DNA of 64,000 nucleotides from Ancylobacter sp. TS-1 (lineage in GTDB: Bacteria > Pseudomonadota > Alphaproteobacteria > Rhizobiales > Xanthobacteraceae). Position numbers and translations under genes: made by a program. Of the stretch, positions 35,100 through 46,866 are shown in pieces. Location of the stretch: the NCBI RefSeq assembly GCF_009223885.1, contig NZ_CP045144.1:2654001-2718000 (forward strand), in the 5' to 3' direction. The notes below the pieces were generated by a model. It saw nothing but the letters and a program-made list of their open reading frames with translations. It was not told where the DNA came from and made no database searches. The first letter of the stretch is position 1. Each line of letters begins with the position of its first letter.

Positions 35100-36353
35100 A
35101 TGACCACAGGACCCGAGGCCGACATCGTGATCATCGGCGCCGGCATCATCGGCCTCTCCGCCGGGCTGCTGCTCCAGCGCGCCGGCCGCAGCGTGACCGT
35201 GATCGATGCGCTGCCGCCGGGCACGGCGACCTCCGCCGGCAATGCCGGCCTGCTCAGCGCCGGCACCAACATGCCGGTGGCGCTGCCCGGCTTCTGGCGC
35301 AACGTGCCGGGCTGGCTGACCAATCCGAAAGGCCCGCTGGCGCTGCGCTATTCCTACCTGCCGACCGCCGCGCCCTGGCTGACGCGCTGGATCCTCGCCA
35401 GCCGCACCTCCACCGTATACGCCGCCTCGGATGCGCTGCGCGCGCTCCATCGCGACACCATGGACGGCTATCGCGACATGCTGGGGCCGGAGCTTTTCGC
35501 CGACCTCATTCGCACCGAAGGCAGCGTCAACGTCTTCTACAACGCGACGCCGGGCCGCAACGAGCCCTTCATCCGCCACCTGATCGAACGCCATTCCATC
35601 GCCGTCGACGATCTCGACCGCAAGGCGCTGGTCGACCTGTTCCCCGGCATCGGGCCGATCGCCCAGCGCGGGCTCTATTTCCCGCACAATGGCTGGACGG
35701 TGAATCCCGGACGGCTGACGCAGGCGGTCGGGCGGCTCTTCGTCGAGGCCGGCGGCACCATCGCCCATGAGCGGATATTCTCGGTACGCCCCGCCGAGGG
35801 CGGCTTCGAGCTGTTCGGCAATCTCGGCGACCGGCGCGCCCGCGCGGTCATTCTCGCCGCCGGCGCCTGGACCGGCCGGCTGCTCTCGCCCCTCGGCGTG
35901 AAGCTGCCGCTGGAGACCGAGCGCGGCTATCACCTGATGCTGGAGGACGCCACTATCGCCCCGAAGCTGCCGCTGCTGCTGCGCGACGGCGGCATGGCGA
36001 TCACCCCGATGGAGGGCGGCCTGCGCCTCGCCGGCACGGTGGAGATCGCCGGGCTCGACGCACCGCCCGACGAGAAGCGGGCGCGGCAATTGCTCGACCG
36101 GGCCCGGCTCGTCTTCCCGGGGCTGGAGGCGACCCGCTGGCGCAAATGGCTCGGCTTCCGCCCCTCGCTGCCGGACAGCGTGGCGGCCATCGGCCCGGCG
36201 CCCGGCGTGCCGGGGCTGTTCGTCGCCGCCGGCCACGGCCATACCGGCATGGTGGGGGCGAGCACGACGGCGCGGCTCATCCGCGACCTAGTGATCGGCA
36301 CGCCGCCCGCCATCGACCCCAAGCCCTACAGCCTGTCGCGCTTCAACCGTTGA
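35100..36353 (+). CDS. FAD-dependent oxidoreductase A (DadA-like amino-acid/amine dehydrogenase)
   Basis: A 417-residue DAO-fold flavoprotein close to D-amino-acid dehydrogenase DadA: FAD motif DIVIIGAGIIGLSAGLLLQRAG, then TSAGNAGLLSAG, GWTVNPGRLTQAVGRLF in the middle and GHGHTGMVGAS at the C-terminus. Such enzymes oxidise D-amino acids or secondary amines and feed electrons to the respiratory chain. Last gene of the operon starting at 30451, 8 bp after GMC 2. Paralogue of the protein at 40440. It ends 4 bp from the convergent activator gene. Confidence 0.88.
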   Translation: MTTGPEADIVIIGAGIIGLSAGLLLQRAGRSVTVIDALPPGTATSAGNAGLLSAGTNMPVALPGFWRNVPGWLTNPKGPLALRYSYLPTAAPWLTRWILASRTSTVYAASDALRALHRDTMDGYRDMLGPELFADLIRTEGSVNVFYNATPGRNEPFIRHLIERHSIAVDDLDRKALVDLFPGIGPIAQRGLYFPHNGWTVNPGRLTQAVGRLFVEAGGTIAHERIFSVRPAEGGFELFGNLGDRRARAVILAAGAWTGRLLSPLGVKLPLETERGYHLMLEDATIAPKLPLLLRDGGMAITPMEGGLRLAGTVEIAGLDAPPDEKRARQLLDRARLVFPGLEATRWRKWLGFRPSLPDSVAAIGPAPGVPGLFVAAGHGHTGMVGASTTARLIRDLVIGTPPAIDPKPYSLSRFNR

Positions 36354-36357
36354 TGGC

Positions 36358-38292
<1,935 letters not shown>

Positions 38293-38853
38293 CGCGCGGG
38301 ATCCCGTTCTTCATGTGAGGCCGGACCGTGACCGGCGCGCCAGGCACACACGGCCTGCTCACTTCCGAATGCTGCACCACAAGCACATAACGCTTTGGCA
38401 GATAACGTGAAATTCACGGGGCGCAGCTGAACGCGCCCAAGATATGACCCATGATGCGGCACGCCCATTTTTTTGGCAAGCCGTATTGTGTCGCCTTGCG
38501 TCACGCGCGGCGACTCGCGCTTGGCGCCCAGCGTATGACAGCCGCGCGACGTTCGCCAGTGGCGGGCGGCACGTCGCCCGCACGGCACCGCTCCGCCGGG
38601 GGGCGAGATCCCGGACGGGCGCGACAGACCCGGCACCGGCCGCTGAGACTCACAATCGACTTCTCAAAGATGAGAACAGATTGTCTCACAAGTGAGAAAT
38701 ACTCAAATATAGATTTCAAACTATACTTTAAACGTCGAGTGCAATATGAACTCGACTTGCGAATTCGATCCCATCCGCCGCTCCGGACGACGTGCACGCA
38801 CCGCGCCAATGCCGTGCAGGCTCCGGTCAGGCCAAGCCCCGGTTCCGCCCCCC
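38293..38853. promoter_or_regulatory. Divergent control region, activator 1 / GMC oxidoreductase 3
   Basis: About 560 bp without a supported gene and locally richer in A+T (especially 38650-38760). It contains two tandem activator palindromes at 38660-38699 and further TGAGAC-type half-sites at 38644. A TTGGCAAG...TTGTG sequence near 38470 has the wrong spacing for sigma-54. I find no good -24/-12 for either direction. Confidence 0.5.
38660..38699. promoter_or_regulatory. Two tandem putative UAS palindromes (TCTC-N6-GAGA)
   Basis: Site a is CTTCTC-N6-GAGAAC (38660-38677) and site b TGTCTC-N6-GAGAAA (38682-38699). They start 22 bp apart, about two helical turns, so two dimers would sit on one DNA face. 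They lie between activator 1 and GMC 3 and fit autoregulation and/or control of GMC 3; binding is inferred. Confidence 0.6.
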
Positions 38854-40437
38854 ATGCAGTTCGATTACATCGTCATCGGCTCGGGCTCGGGTGGCAGCGC
38901 CGTCGCCGGCCGCCTCGCCGAGGACGGGCGCTCCCGCGTCCTCGTGCTGGAAGCGGGCGGCTCCGACCGCCGGCTGCCGGTCCTGATGCCGGCGGCGACC
39001 TATCTCTACGCCATCGGCAACCCGCGCTACGACTGGCGGCTGAACTCGCAGCCGGACCCCTCGCGCGGCGGGCGCACCGACTACATGCCGCGCGGCAAGG
39101 TGCTCGGGGGCTCCTCCTCGATCAACGGCATGCTCTATGTGCGCGGTCAGCCGGAGGATTTCGACGGCTGGGCGGCGCAGGGCTGCGAGAGCTGGGACTT
39201 CGCCCGCGTGCGCCCCTATTTCCGCCGCGCCGAGGACAATGAGAACGGCGCCGACGCGGATCACGGCACCGGCGGGCCGGTGAGCGTGCAGAACCTGCGC
39301 ACCTCGCACCCGCTCTCCGACGCCTTCCTGCGCGCCGGCGTCGAGGCCGGGCTGGAGGAGACCTCCGACATCAACCGCCCGCCGCAGGGCGGCATCGGCT
39401 ACCTTCAGGCGACGCAGAAGAACGGCTGGCGCTGCAATGGCGCGCGCGCCTATCTCTGGCGCAAGCGGCCCAACCTCACCGTGCTGACGCACGCGCAGGC
39501 CCGGCGCATCCTGTTCGACGGCACCCGCGCCAGCGGGGTGATGTTCGACCGCAAGGGCGAGACCGTCACCGCCCATGCCGCGAAGGCGGTGGTGCTGAGC
39601 GCCGGCGCCTTCGGCTCGCCGCAGCTCCTCATGCTGTCCGGCGTCGGGCCGCAGGCGCAGCTACGGGAGCACGGCATCGACGTCGTGCACGACCTGCCGG
39701 GCGTCGGCGAGAACTTCCACGACCATCCCGGCACCAGCCACATCGCCTGGGTCGACCGGCCGACCTACAATGTGCAGCACACGCCCTGGCACGCGATGCT
39801 CTATGGCGCGCTGTGGCTGCTTGCCGGGCGCGGGCCGGGCACCACCCCGGACGCGCATGTGATGGCCTTCATCCGCTCGCAGCCGGACCTGCCGCGCTGC
39901 GACCTCGAAATCCACTTCACGCCGGCGGGCTACGACCTCACCGAGACCGGGCCGATCCTGTTCGACCGCCCGGCGGTGACGGCGCTGAACAACATCCACC
40001 GCCCCTATTCGCGCGGCCATGTGCGGCTCGCCAGCGCCGACCCCTTCGCCGCCCCGGCGATCCAGCCGAACCTGCTCGGCGACGCGCGCGACCTCGAGAC
40101 CCTCGTCATCGGCGCCAAGCGGCTGCGCGCCATCTTCGAGGCGCCCGCCATGGCCCGCCACGTGCTCGGCGAGTTCAAGCCGGGCCGCGAGGTACAGAGC
40201 GACGACGAGTGGGCCGCCTATGTCCGCGAGACGGCGATCGGCATCTACCACCCCGCCGGCACCTGCAAGATGGGCGTCGACCCGATGGCCGTGGTCGACC
40301 CGACGCTGAAGGTGCGCGGCCTCGAAAACCTCTACGTCGCCGACGCCTCGATCATGCCGGTCATCGTCAGCGGCAATCTCAACGCGAACTGCATCATGAT
40401 CGGCGAGCGATGCGCCGATTTCATCAAGGCGGCCTGA
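38854..40437 (+). CDS. GMC family FAD oxidoreductase 3
   Basis: A 527-residue GMC flavoprotein: FDYIVIGSGSGGSAVAGRLAEDG, signature 1 GKVLGGSSSINGMLYVRG, signature 2 SAGAFGSPQLLMLSGVG, active-site IYHPAGTCKMG and SGNLNANCIM. It is less similar to GMC 1 and 2 than these are to each other. ATG 38854 gives the normal N-terminus but lacks a clear ribosome-binding site; an ATG at 38746 would add a 36-residue basic leader. Followed without gap by the DadA-like gene at 40440, so both are probably one transcript. Confidence 0.92.
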   Translation: MQFDYIVIGSGSGGSAVAGRLAEDGRSRVLVLEAGGSDRRLPVLMPAATYLYAIGNPRYDWRLNSQPDPSRGGRTDYMPRGKVLGGSSSINGMLYVRGQPEDFDGWAAQGCESWDFARVRPYFRRAEDNENGADADHGTGGPVSVQNLRTSHPLSDAFLRAGVEAGLEETSDINRPPQGGIGYLQATQKNGWRCNGARAYLWRKRPNLTVLTHAQARRILFDGTRASGVMFDRKGETVTAHAAKAVVLSAGAFGSPQLLMLSGVGPQAQLREHGIDVVHDLPGVGENFHDHPGTSHIAWVDRPTYNVQHTPWHAMLYGALWLLAGRGPGTTPDAHVMAFIRSQPDLPRCDLEIHFTPAGYDLTETGPILFDRPAVTALNNIHRPYSRGHVRLASADPFAAPAIQPNLLGDARDLETLVIGAKRLRAIFEAPAMARHVLGEFKPGREVQSDDEWAAYVRETAIGIYHPAGTCKMGVDPMAVVDPTLKVRGLENLYVADASIMPVIVSGNLNANCIMIGERCADFIKAA

Positions 40438-40439
40438 GC

Positions 40440-41711
40440 ATGGCGACTTCCTCCACACACGGGCGGCGCACCGTCGCCGTCATCGGCGGCGGCGCGGTGG
40501 GCGTCGCCACCGCGAGCTTCCTGCTGCAGGACGGCCACGATGTGGTGCTGATCGAGCGCTTCGGCATCGGCGAGGGCGCCTCCTTCGGCAATGCCGGCGT
40601 CTTCGCGCCTTCCTCCGTGGTGCCGATGTCGATGCCCGGCACGCTGGCCAAGGTGCCCGGCTATCTGCTCGACCCGCTCGGGCCGCTGTCGATCCGCTGG
40701 CGCTACCTGCCGACGCTGGCGCCGTGGCTGGTGCGCTTCGTGCGGGCCGGCACCCAGGCCGGCGTGCGCGCGCAGGCCCGCGCCCTCACCCCGCTGCTGC
40801 ACGATTCCTACGGCGCCTGGCTGCCGCTGGTGCGCAATGCCGGCGGCGACGACCTGATCCGCCGCGACGGCTTCCTCGCCGTCTATCGCAGCCAGGCCGA
40901 TTTCGACGGCGACGCGCTCGGCTTCCAGCTTCGCCGCGACAATGGCATTGCCTTCGAGGTGCTGCGCGAGGACGAGCTCTGGCAGTTCGAGCCGAGCGTC
41001 TCGCACGACTACACGATCGGCGTGCTGTTCCCGCAGGCCGGCAACACGGTGAACCCGAACCGGCTGGTGCGCACCGTCGCCGAGCAGTTCCAGCGCGACG
41101 GCGGACGCCTCGTGCGGGCGCAGGCGCGCGGCTTCGCCCGCGAGGGCGTGACGCTGAAAGGCGTCGAGACCGATGCCGGCCTCATTCCCGCCGACGCCGC
41201 CGTGGTCGCGGCCGGCGCCCATTCGCGCACCCTCGCTGCGGGACTGGGCGACGATATCCCGCTCGACACCGAACGCGGCTACCACGTGCTGGTCGCCGAT
41301 CCCGAGACGCTGCCACGCCGGCCGATCCTCGACGCCAGCGCCAAATTCGTCTCGACCCCGATGGAGACCGGGCTGCGCATGGCCGGTACGGTCGAGTTCG
41401 CCGGGCTCGACGCGCCGCCGAACTGGACCCGCGCCGACCATCTGCTCACCCTCGGCCGGCGGCTGTTCCCCGGCCTGGCGCCGGCCTATCCGGAATCGCG
41501 GGTCTCGCGCTGGATGGGCTTCCGCCCCAGCATGCCGGATTCGCTTCCCGTGATCGGGCGCGCCGGCGCCACCCCGCACGTGGTCTACGCCTTCGGGCAC
41601 GGCCATGTCGGCCTCGCCTCGGCCGCGCGCACCGGCATGGCGGTGGCCGACCTCATCGCCGGCCGGCCGGCGCCCTTCGACCTCGCGCCCTTCGCGCCGA
41701 CCCGGTTCTGA
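40440..41711 (+). CDS. FAD-dependent oxidoreductase B (DadA-like)
   Basis: A 423-residue DAO-fold flavoprotein with FAD motif VAVIGGGAVGVATASFLLQDG, GEGASFGNAGVFAPSSVVPM, GNTVNPNRLVRTVAEQF and C-terminal FGHGHVGLASA. The layout and these segments align with the DadA-like protein at 35100, its paralogue in module A. It starts 2 bp after the GMC 3 stop and is expected to oxidise an amine or D-amino-acid-like group. A ribosome-binding site is weak, suggesting translational coupling to GMC 3. Confidence 0.88.
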   Translation: MATSSTHGRRTVAVIGGGAVGVATASFLLQDGHDVVLIERFGIGEGASFGNAGVFAPSSVVPMSMPGTLAKVPGYLLDPLGPLSIRWRYLPTLAPWLVRFVRAGTQAGVRAQARALTPLLHDSYGAWLPLVRNAGGDDLIRRDGFLAVYRSQADFDGDALGFQLRRDNGIAFEVLREDELWQFEPSVSHDYTIGVLFPQAGNTVNPNRLVRTVAEQFQRDGGRLVRAQARGFAREGVTLKGVETDAGLIPADAAVVAAGAHSRTLAAGLGDDIPLDTERGYHVLVADPETLPRRPILDASAKFVSTPMETGLRMAGTVEFAGLDAPPNWTRADHLLTLGRRLFPGLAPAYPESRVSRWMGFRPSMPDSLPVIGRAGATPHVVYAFGHGHVGLASAARTGMAVADLIAGRPAPFDLAPFAPTRF

Positions 41712-41751
41712 GGCGGCCCGGCAGGGCGGGCGCGGGCACCGTCTCGCGCCC

Positions 41752-41769
41752 TTTCTCCGCAATGAGACG
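41752..41769. promoter_or_regulatory. Putative UAS upstream of monooxygenase operon B, TTTCTC-N6-GAGACG
   Basis: One of the recurring 18-bp palindromes, 63 bp upstream of the -24/-12 promoter, with an additional CGTCTC half-site at 41740. A CATCAACGCGTTG sequence on the minus strand (41817-41829), close to an IHF consensus, lies just before the promoter. Confidence 0.55.
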
Positions 41770-41832
41770 GGCGGTCAGGAGCGGACACGGACCCGTCTGC
41801 GATTATTGTTGAATCACAACGCGTTGATGGTC

Positions 41833-41848
41833 TGGCACGGGCTTTGCC
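41833..41848 (+). promoter_or_regulatory. Sigma-54 promoter of monooxygenase operon B
   Basis: TGGCACGGGCTTTGCC fits TGGCACG-N4-TTGC at all core positions. Transcription should start near 41860, which excludes upstream in-frame starts and supports the GTG at 41898 as the translation start of the monooxygenase. Confidence 0.9.
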
Positions 41849-41897
41849 CAAATCCGTTTGCCGGCACGTGGCCGGTCGCAGTCAAGGGAGTCCGGTC

Positions 41898-43007
41898 GTG
41901 CTGCTTTCCTTCTTCATGATGCCGCTTCATTCGGTCGGCAGGGACTATGTCACCACGCTCGACGAGGACATCGAAGCCTTCAAGCTCGCCGACGAACTCG
42001 GCTTCGAGGAGGGCTGGGTCGGCGAACACTACTCGGCCTCGATCGAGCAGATCTCCTCGCCCCTGATGTTCCTCGCCCACATGGCGTCGCAGACCAAGCG
42101 CATCAAGCTCGGCACCGGCGTGATGACGCTGCCGCTCTACCACCCGGTGATGGCGGCCGCCCATGTCGCGCTGGCCGACCACCTCACGCGCGGCCGGCTC
42201 ATTCTCGGCATCGGCACCGGCGGCCTCGGCTCGGATTTCGAGCTGTTCAAGCTGGAGACCGCCGACCGCACCGCCATGATGCTCGACTCCATCGAGATCA
42301 TGAAGAAGATCTGGGCCTCCGATCCGCCGTACGACATCACCGGCACGTTCTGGGACGTGAAGCTGAGCAAGGTGAACTGGCCCGAGTTGGGCGTCGGCCC
42401 GATGCCGAAGACCTTCACCAAGCCGCATCCCCCGCTCGCCGTTTCGGTGTCGAGCCCCAATTCCGGCTCGATGCGCGTGGCCGCCCGCAACGGGTTCATG
42501 CCGATCTCGGCCAATTTCGTCGCTTCCTGGGTGGTGAAGACCCATTGGGAAACGTATTGCGACGAGATGGCCAAGCTCGGCAAGACGCCGGATGGCTCGC
42601 AGTGGCGCGTCGCCCGCTCCATCCATGTCGCCGACACCGATGCGGAAGCCGAGGCCATCGTGAAGGCGCCCGGCGGCGCCTATGACTGGTACTACGACTA
42701 CATGTACCAGGTGTATGAGCGCATGGGCGCCGGCGCCCTGCTCGCCCCGTTCCGCGACACCGACCCGGCCACCATCACCCACCAGATGGTGCGCGACAAT
42801 TTCGTGATCTATGGCAGCCCGGAAACGGTGGCGCGCAAGATTCTCGCGTTGCGCGAGGAAGTTGGTCCGTTCGGCACGCTGATGATGACGTCGCACGAAT
42901 GGGTGGACAAGCCGGCGATGCGCCGGTCCATGGAACTGCTTGCCAAGCGCGTCATGCCCGCCGTCAATGCGGCGCTCGGCGAAAACGTGCCGGCGATCGC
43001 GGTCTGA
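41898..43007 (+). CDS. Luciferase-like FMN-dependent monooxygenase B (LLM class)
   Basis: A 369-residue LLM monooxygenase paralogous to the one at 30451: LLSFFMMPLHSVGRDY, ADELGFEEGWVGEHYSASIEQ, LGTGVMTLPLYHPVMAAAHVALADHLTRGRLILGIGTGGLGSDFELF and GPFGTLMMTSHEW align segment by segment. The GTG at 41898 with AAGGGAG 7 nt upstream fits the sigma-54 transcription start. It needs an external FMN reductase (candidate at 20498). It is co-transcribed with an aldonolactone-oxidase-like flavoprotein. Substrate unknown but presumably related to that of monooxygenase A. Confidence 0.92.
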   Translation: MLLSFFMMPLHSVGRDYVTTLDEDIEAFKLADELGFEEGWVGEHYSASIEQISSPLMFLAHMASQTKRIKLGTGVMTLPLYHPVMAAAHVALADHLTRGRLILGIGTGGLGSDFELFKLETADRTAMMLDSIEIMKKIWASDPPYDITGTFWDVKLSKVNWPELGVGPMPKTFTKPHPPLAVSVSSPNSGSMRVAARNGFMPISANFVASWVVKTHWETYCDEMAKLGKTPDGSQWRVARSIHVADTDAEAEAIVKAPGGAYDWYYDYMYQVYERMGAGALLAPFRDTDPATITHQMVRDNFVIYGSPETVARKILALREEVGPFGTLMMTSHEWVDKPAMRRSMELLAKRVMPAVNAALGENVPAIAV

Positions 43008-43027
43008 GCAGGCGAAGGAAGAGCAAG

Positions 43028-44296
43028 ATGCCGAGCGTCGACAAGAGCGCCGTGCTGCAGCCCGGCAAGCTGTGGTGGAACTGGTTCGGGGAACAGTATT
43101 TCGTGCCGCGCTACACCGCGCGCCCGACCAGCGAGGAGGAGGTCTGCGCCATTGTGCGCGAGGCCCGCAAGCTCGGCCTGCCGATCCGCGCCAGCGGCGC
43201 GGGCCATTCCAACCCCGCCATCGTGCCGACGCCGGGCGTCCATATCGACTTCGACGACTTCAACCAGGTCGTCGCGGTCGACAAGGAGAAGCTGCAGGTC
43301 ACGGTGCGCCCCGGCATGCGCATCAGCGCGCTGACCAAATATCTGCGCGAGCAGGGCATGTCGCTCAACAACCAGGGCGACATCGACCGGCAGGCGGTGA
43401 TCGGCGCGATGATGACCGGCACCCACGGGGCGGGCAAGACGCTGCCCTGCCTCTCGGCGCAGCTCATCGGCGCGCGCATCGTCACGGCGGAGGGCGAACT
43501 GCGTGACCTCTCCCCGGCCGATGGCGAGCTGTTCAAGGCGTTCCGCACCTCGATCGGCATGTTCGGGCTGGTGGTCTCGCTGACCCTCCAGGCGGTGCCG
43601 TCCTACAATATCTACAAGCGTTCGTGGAACACCGACGCCGAGGACTGCCTCGACAATCTGCACGCCCTGCTCGACGCCAACCGGACCTTCTGGTTCTTCT
43701 GGCTGCCGCGCAAGGAATCGGCTGATCTCTACGAGCTGCCGGGCGGTGTGGTGCCCTCGAAGGCGACGCGCGACTTCGACATCTGCCACATGCGCACCTA
43801 CAACGCGGTGCCGGTGGCCGAGCCCGCGCCGCAGCTGGGGCCGGGCGAGGAATTCGACCATTCCTCGATCATCTACCCCAATGACTACATCCCGAACTTC
43901 CGCGAGATCGAATACGCCGTCCCCTTCGGCCGCTTCGAGGAGTGCTTCGCCGAGGTGCGGCAGATGTTCAAGACCAAGTACCCGGAGGCGATCTACCCGG
44001 TCGAATGCCGGGCGGTGAAGGGCGACGACACCTACCTGTCGGCCTATTCCGAGCGCGACGGCTACGCGCTCTCCATCTCCGGCCCGCTGGAGGAATGGAC
44101 CTGGGGCATGCTGCGCGACGCCGACGCCATCCTCGACCGCTACGATGCGCGCCCGCACTGGGGCAAGCACCACTTCATGACGCCGGAGCGGCTGGAGCGG
44201 ATCTATCCGAAATACGACGCCTTCAGGAAGCTACGGCGGGAGATGGACCCCGACGGGGTCTTTCTCAACGACCATCTGCGCATGCTGTTCGCCTGA
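43028..44296 (+). CDS. FAD-linked oxidase (D-arabinono-1,4-lactone oxidase-like, VAO fold)
   Basis: A 422-residue flavoprotein with an N-terminal FAD_binding_4 (VAO) domain: RPTSEEEVCAIVREARKLGLPIRASGAGHSN, where the GHS His is the usual covalent-FAD position, and TGTHGAGKTLPCLSAQ. The C-terminal ALO domain ends in HWGKHHFMTPERLERIYP and VFLNDHLRMLF, the hallmark of aldonolactone and alditol oxidases. Family members oxidise sugar alcohols or lactones at a CH-OH. GGAAGAG precedes ATG 43028; it lies 20 bp after monooxygenase B and ends at a strong terminator. Its role beside a monooxygenase is unexplained. Confidence 0.9.
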   Translation: MPSVDKSAVLQPGKLWWNWFGEQYFVPRYTARPTSEEEVCAIVREARKLGLPIRASGAGHSNPAIVPTPGVHIDFDDFNQVVAVDKEKLQVTVRPGMRISALTKYLREQGMSLNNQGDIDRQAVIGAMMTGTHGAGKTLPCLSAQLIGARIVTAEGELRDLSPADGELFKAFRTSIGMFGLVVSLTLQAVPSYNIYKRSWNTDAEDCLDNLHALLDANRTFWFFWLPRKESADLYELPGGVVPSKATRDFDICHMRTYNAVPVAEPAPQLGPGEEFDHSSIIYPNDYIPNFREIEYAVPFGRFEECFAEVRQMFKTKYPEAIYPVECRAVKGDDTYLSAYSERDGYALSISGPLEEWTWGMLRDADAILDRYDARPHWGKHHFMTPERLERIYPKYDAFRKLRREMDPDGVFLNDHLRMLFA

Positions 44297-44298
44297 GG

Positions 44299-44327
44299 AA
44301 CGGGCCGGCTTTGCCGGCCCGTTTTCA
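44299..44327 (+). terminator. Intrinsic terminator of monooxygenase operon B
   Basis: A perfect 11-bp stem (44299-44309 with 44313-44323) closes a TTT loop and runs into GTTTTC. It begins 3 bp after the stop codon of the FAD-linked oxidase. Confidence 0.9.
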
Positions 44328-44444
44328 TAAGCGGACCCATCATGCGCCCAGGGCGCCTTCGCGCCGGGCGGGAGGGAATTCGGGTTGACGATTAAAGTTT
44401 GTGCTGCGCAGAATTTGAGCGGGGGGACGGAACTGGAGCCCGCG

Positions 44445-46490
<2,046 letters not shown>

Positions 46491-46580
46491 GGCCGGGCCC
46501 GGCGCCGCCCGGCCGCCCGGCTTGGGGCATGCGGCTTTGGCGCGCGTGTACGCGCGCGCTTGGCGCACCCTCGCCGCGCA

Positions 46581-46598
46581 TGTCGCGCATCTGCGACA
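46581..46598. promoter_or_regulatory. Putative UAS, perfect palindrome TGTCGC-N6-GCGACA
   Basis: The most symmetrical copy of the recurring 18-bp site: both 6-bp arms are perfect inverted repeats. It lies 209 bp upstream of the -24/-12 promoter. Confidence 0.6.
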
Positions 46599-46669
46599 GC
46601 CCATGGCTCATTGATGCAACGTTGCGACCCCGGCGCAACCCGTCTCATCCCGTCCCGTAGACGCGAACA

Positions 46670-46687
46670 TGTCTCATTGATGAGGAC
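46670..46687. promoter_or_regulatory. Putative UAS, TGTCTC-N6-GAGGAC
   Basis: The second copy in this control region, 89 bp downstream of the first and 120 bp upstream of the -24/-12 promoter. The left arm matches the consensus exactly; the right arm reads GAGGACA with one inserted base. Confidence 0.55.
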
Positions 46688-46807
46688 ACGATCTTCTCCT
46701 TGTGCGACATCTTTATAGTGCCGAATATCGTATGGAATATTTCATTTACCGGATCATTCATCCCCGCCTGATCCGGTATCTTCTTGGGAGACAAGAATAT
46801 CTTGGTC

Positions 46808-46823
46808 TGGCACGATAGTTGCC
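46808..46823 (+). promoter_or_regulatory. Sigma-54 promoter of ABC transporter operon 2
   Basis: TGGCACGATAGTTGCC fits TGGCACG-N4-TTGC at all core positions. The transcript should start near 46835, about 32 nt before the first gene. Confidence 0.9.
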
Positions 46824-46866
46824 GAACCGGGGAACGGCCAGAAAGGTCCGAACACAGGGGATAAAA

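Larger units (their letters stand above)
46491..46866. promoter_or_regulatory. Control region of ABC transporter operon 2
   Basis: About 375 bp without a gene. It holds two activator palindromes (46581-46598 and 46670-46687), a direct repeat CTCATTGATG (46607 and 46673, 66 bp or about six turns apart), an AT-rich segment (46710-46760) and a sigma-54 promoter (46808-46823). Confidence 0.65.

Noticed and set aside
38465..38485. TTGGCAAG...TTGTG as a sigma-54 promoter upstream of GMC 3
   Set aside because: The distance between the -24 GG and the -12 element is one base too long and the -12 GC is missing.
38746..38853. Extended start of GMC 3 at ATG 38746
   Set aside because: It would add 36 basic residues before the conserved flavin-binding start, with no signal-peptide character; kept only as an alternative.
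44385..44444. Start of activator 2 at a TTG (44385)
   Set aside because: ATG 44445 has a well-spaced GGAG and the extra 20 residues have no counterpart in activator 1.
46491..46866. CRISPR-like array or small RNA gene in the importer 2 upstream region
   Set aside because: The repeats are short regulatory palindromes, not regularly spaced identical units, and no terminator-bounded transcript is apparent.
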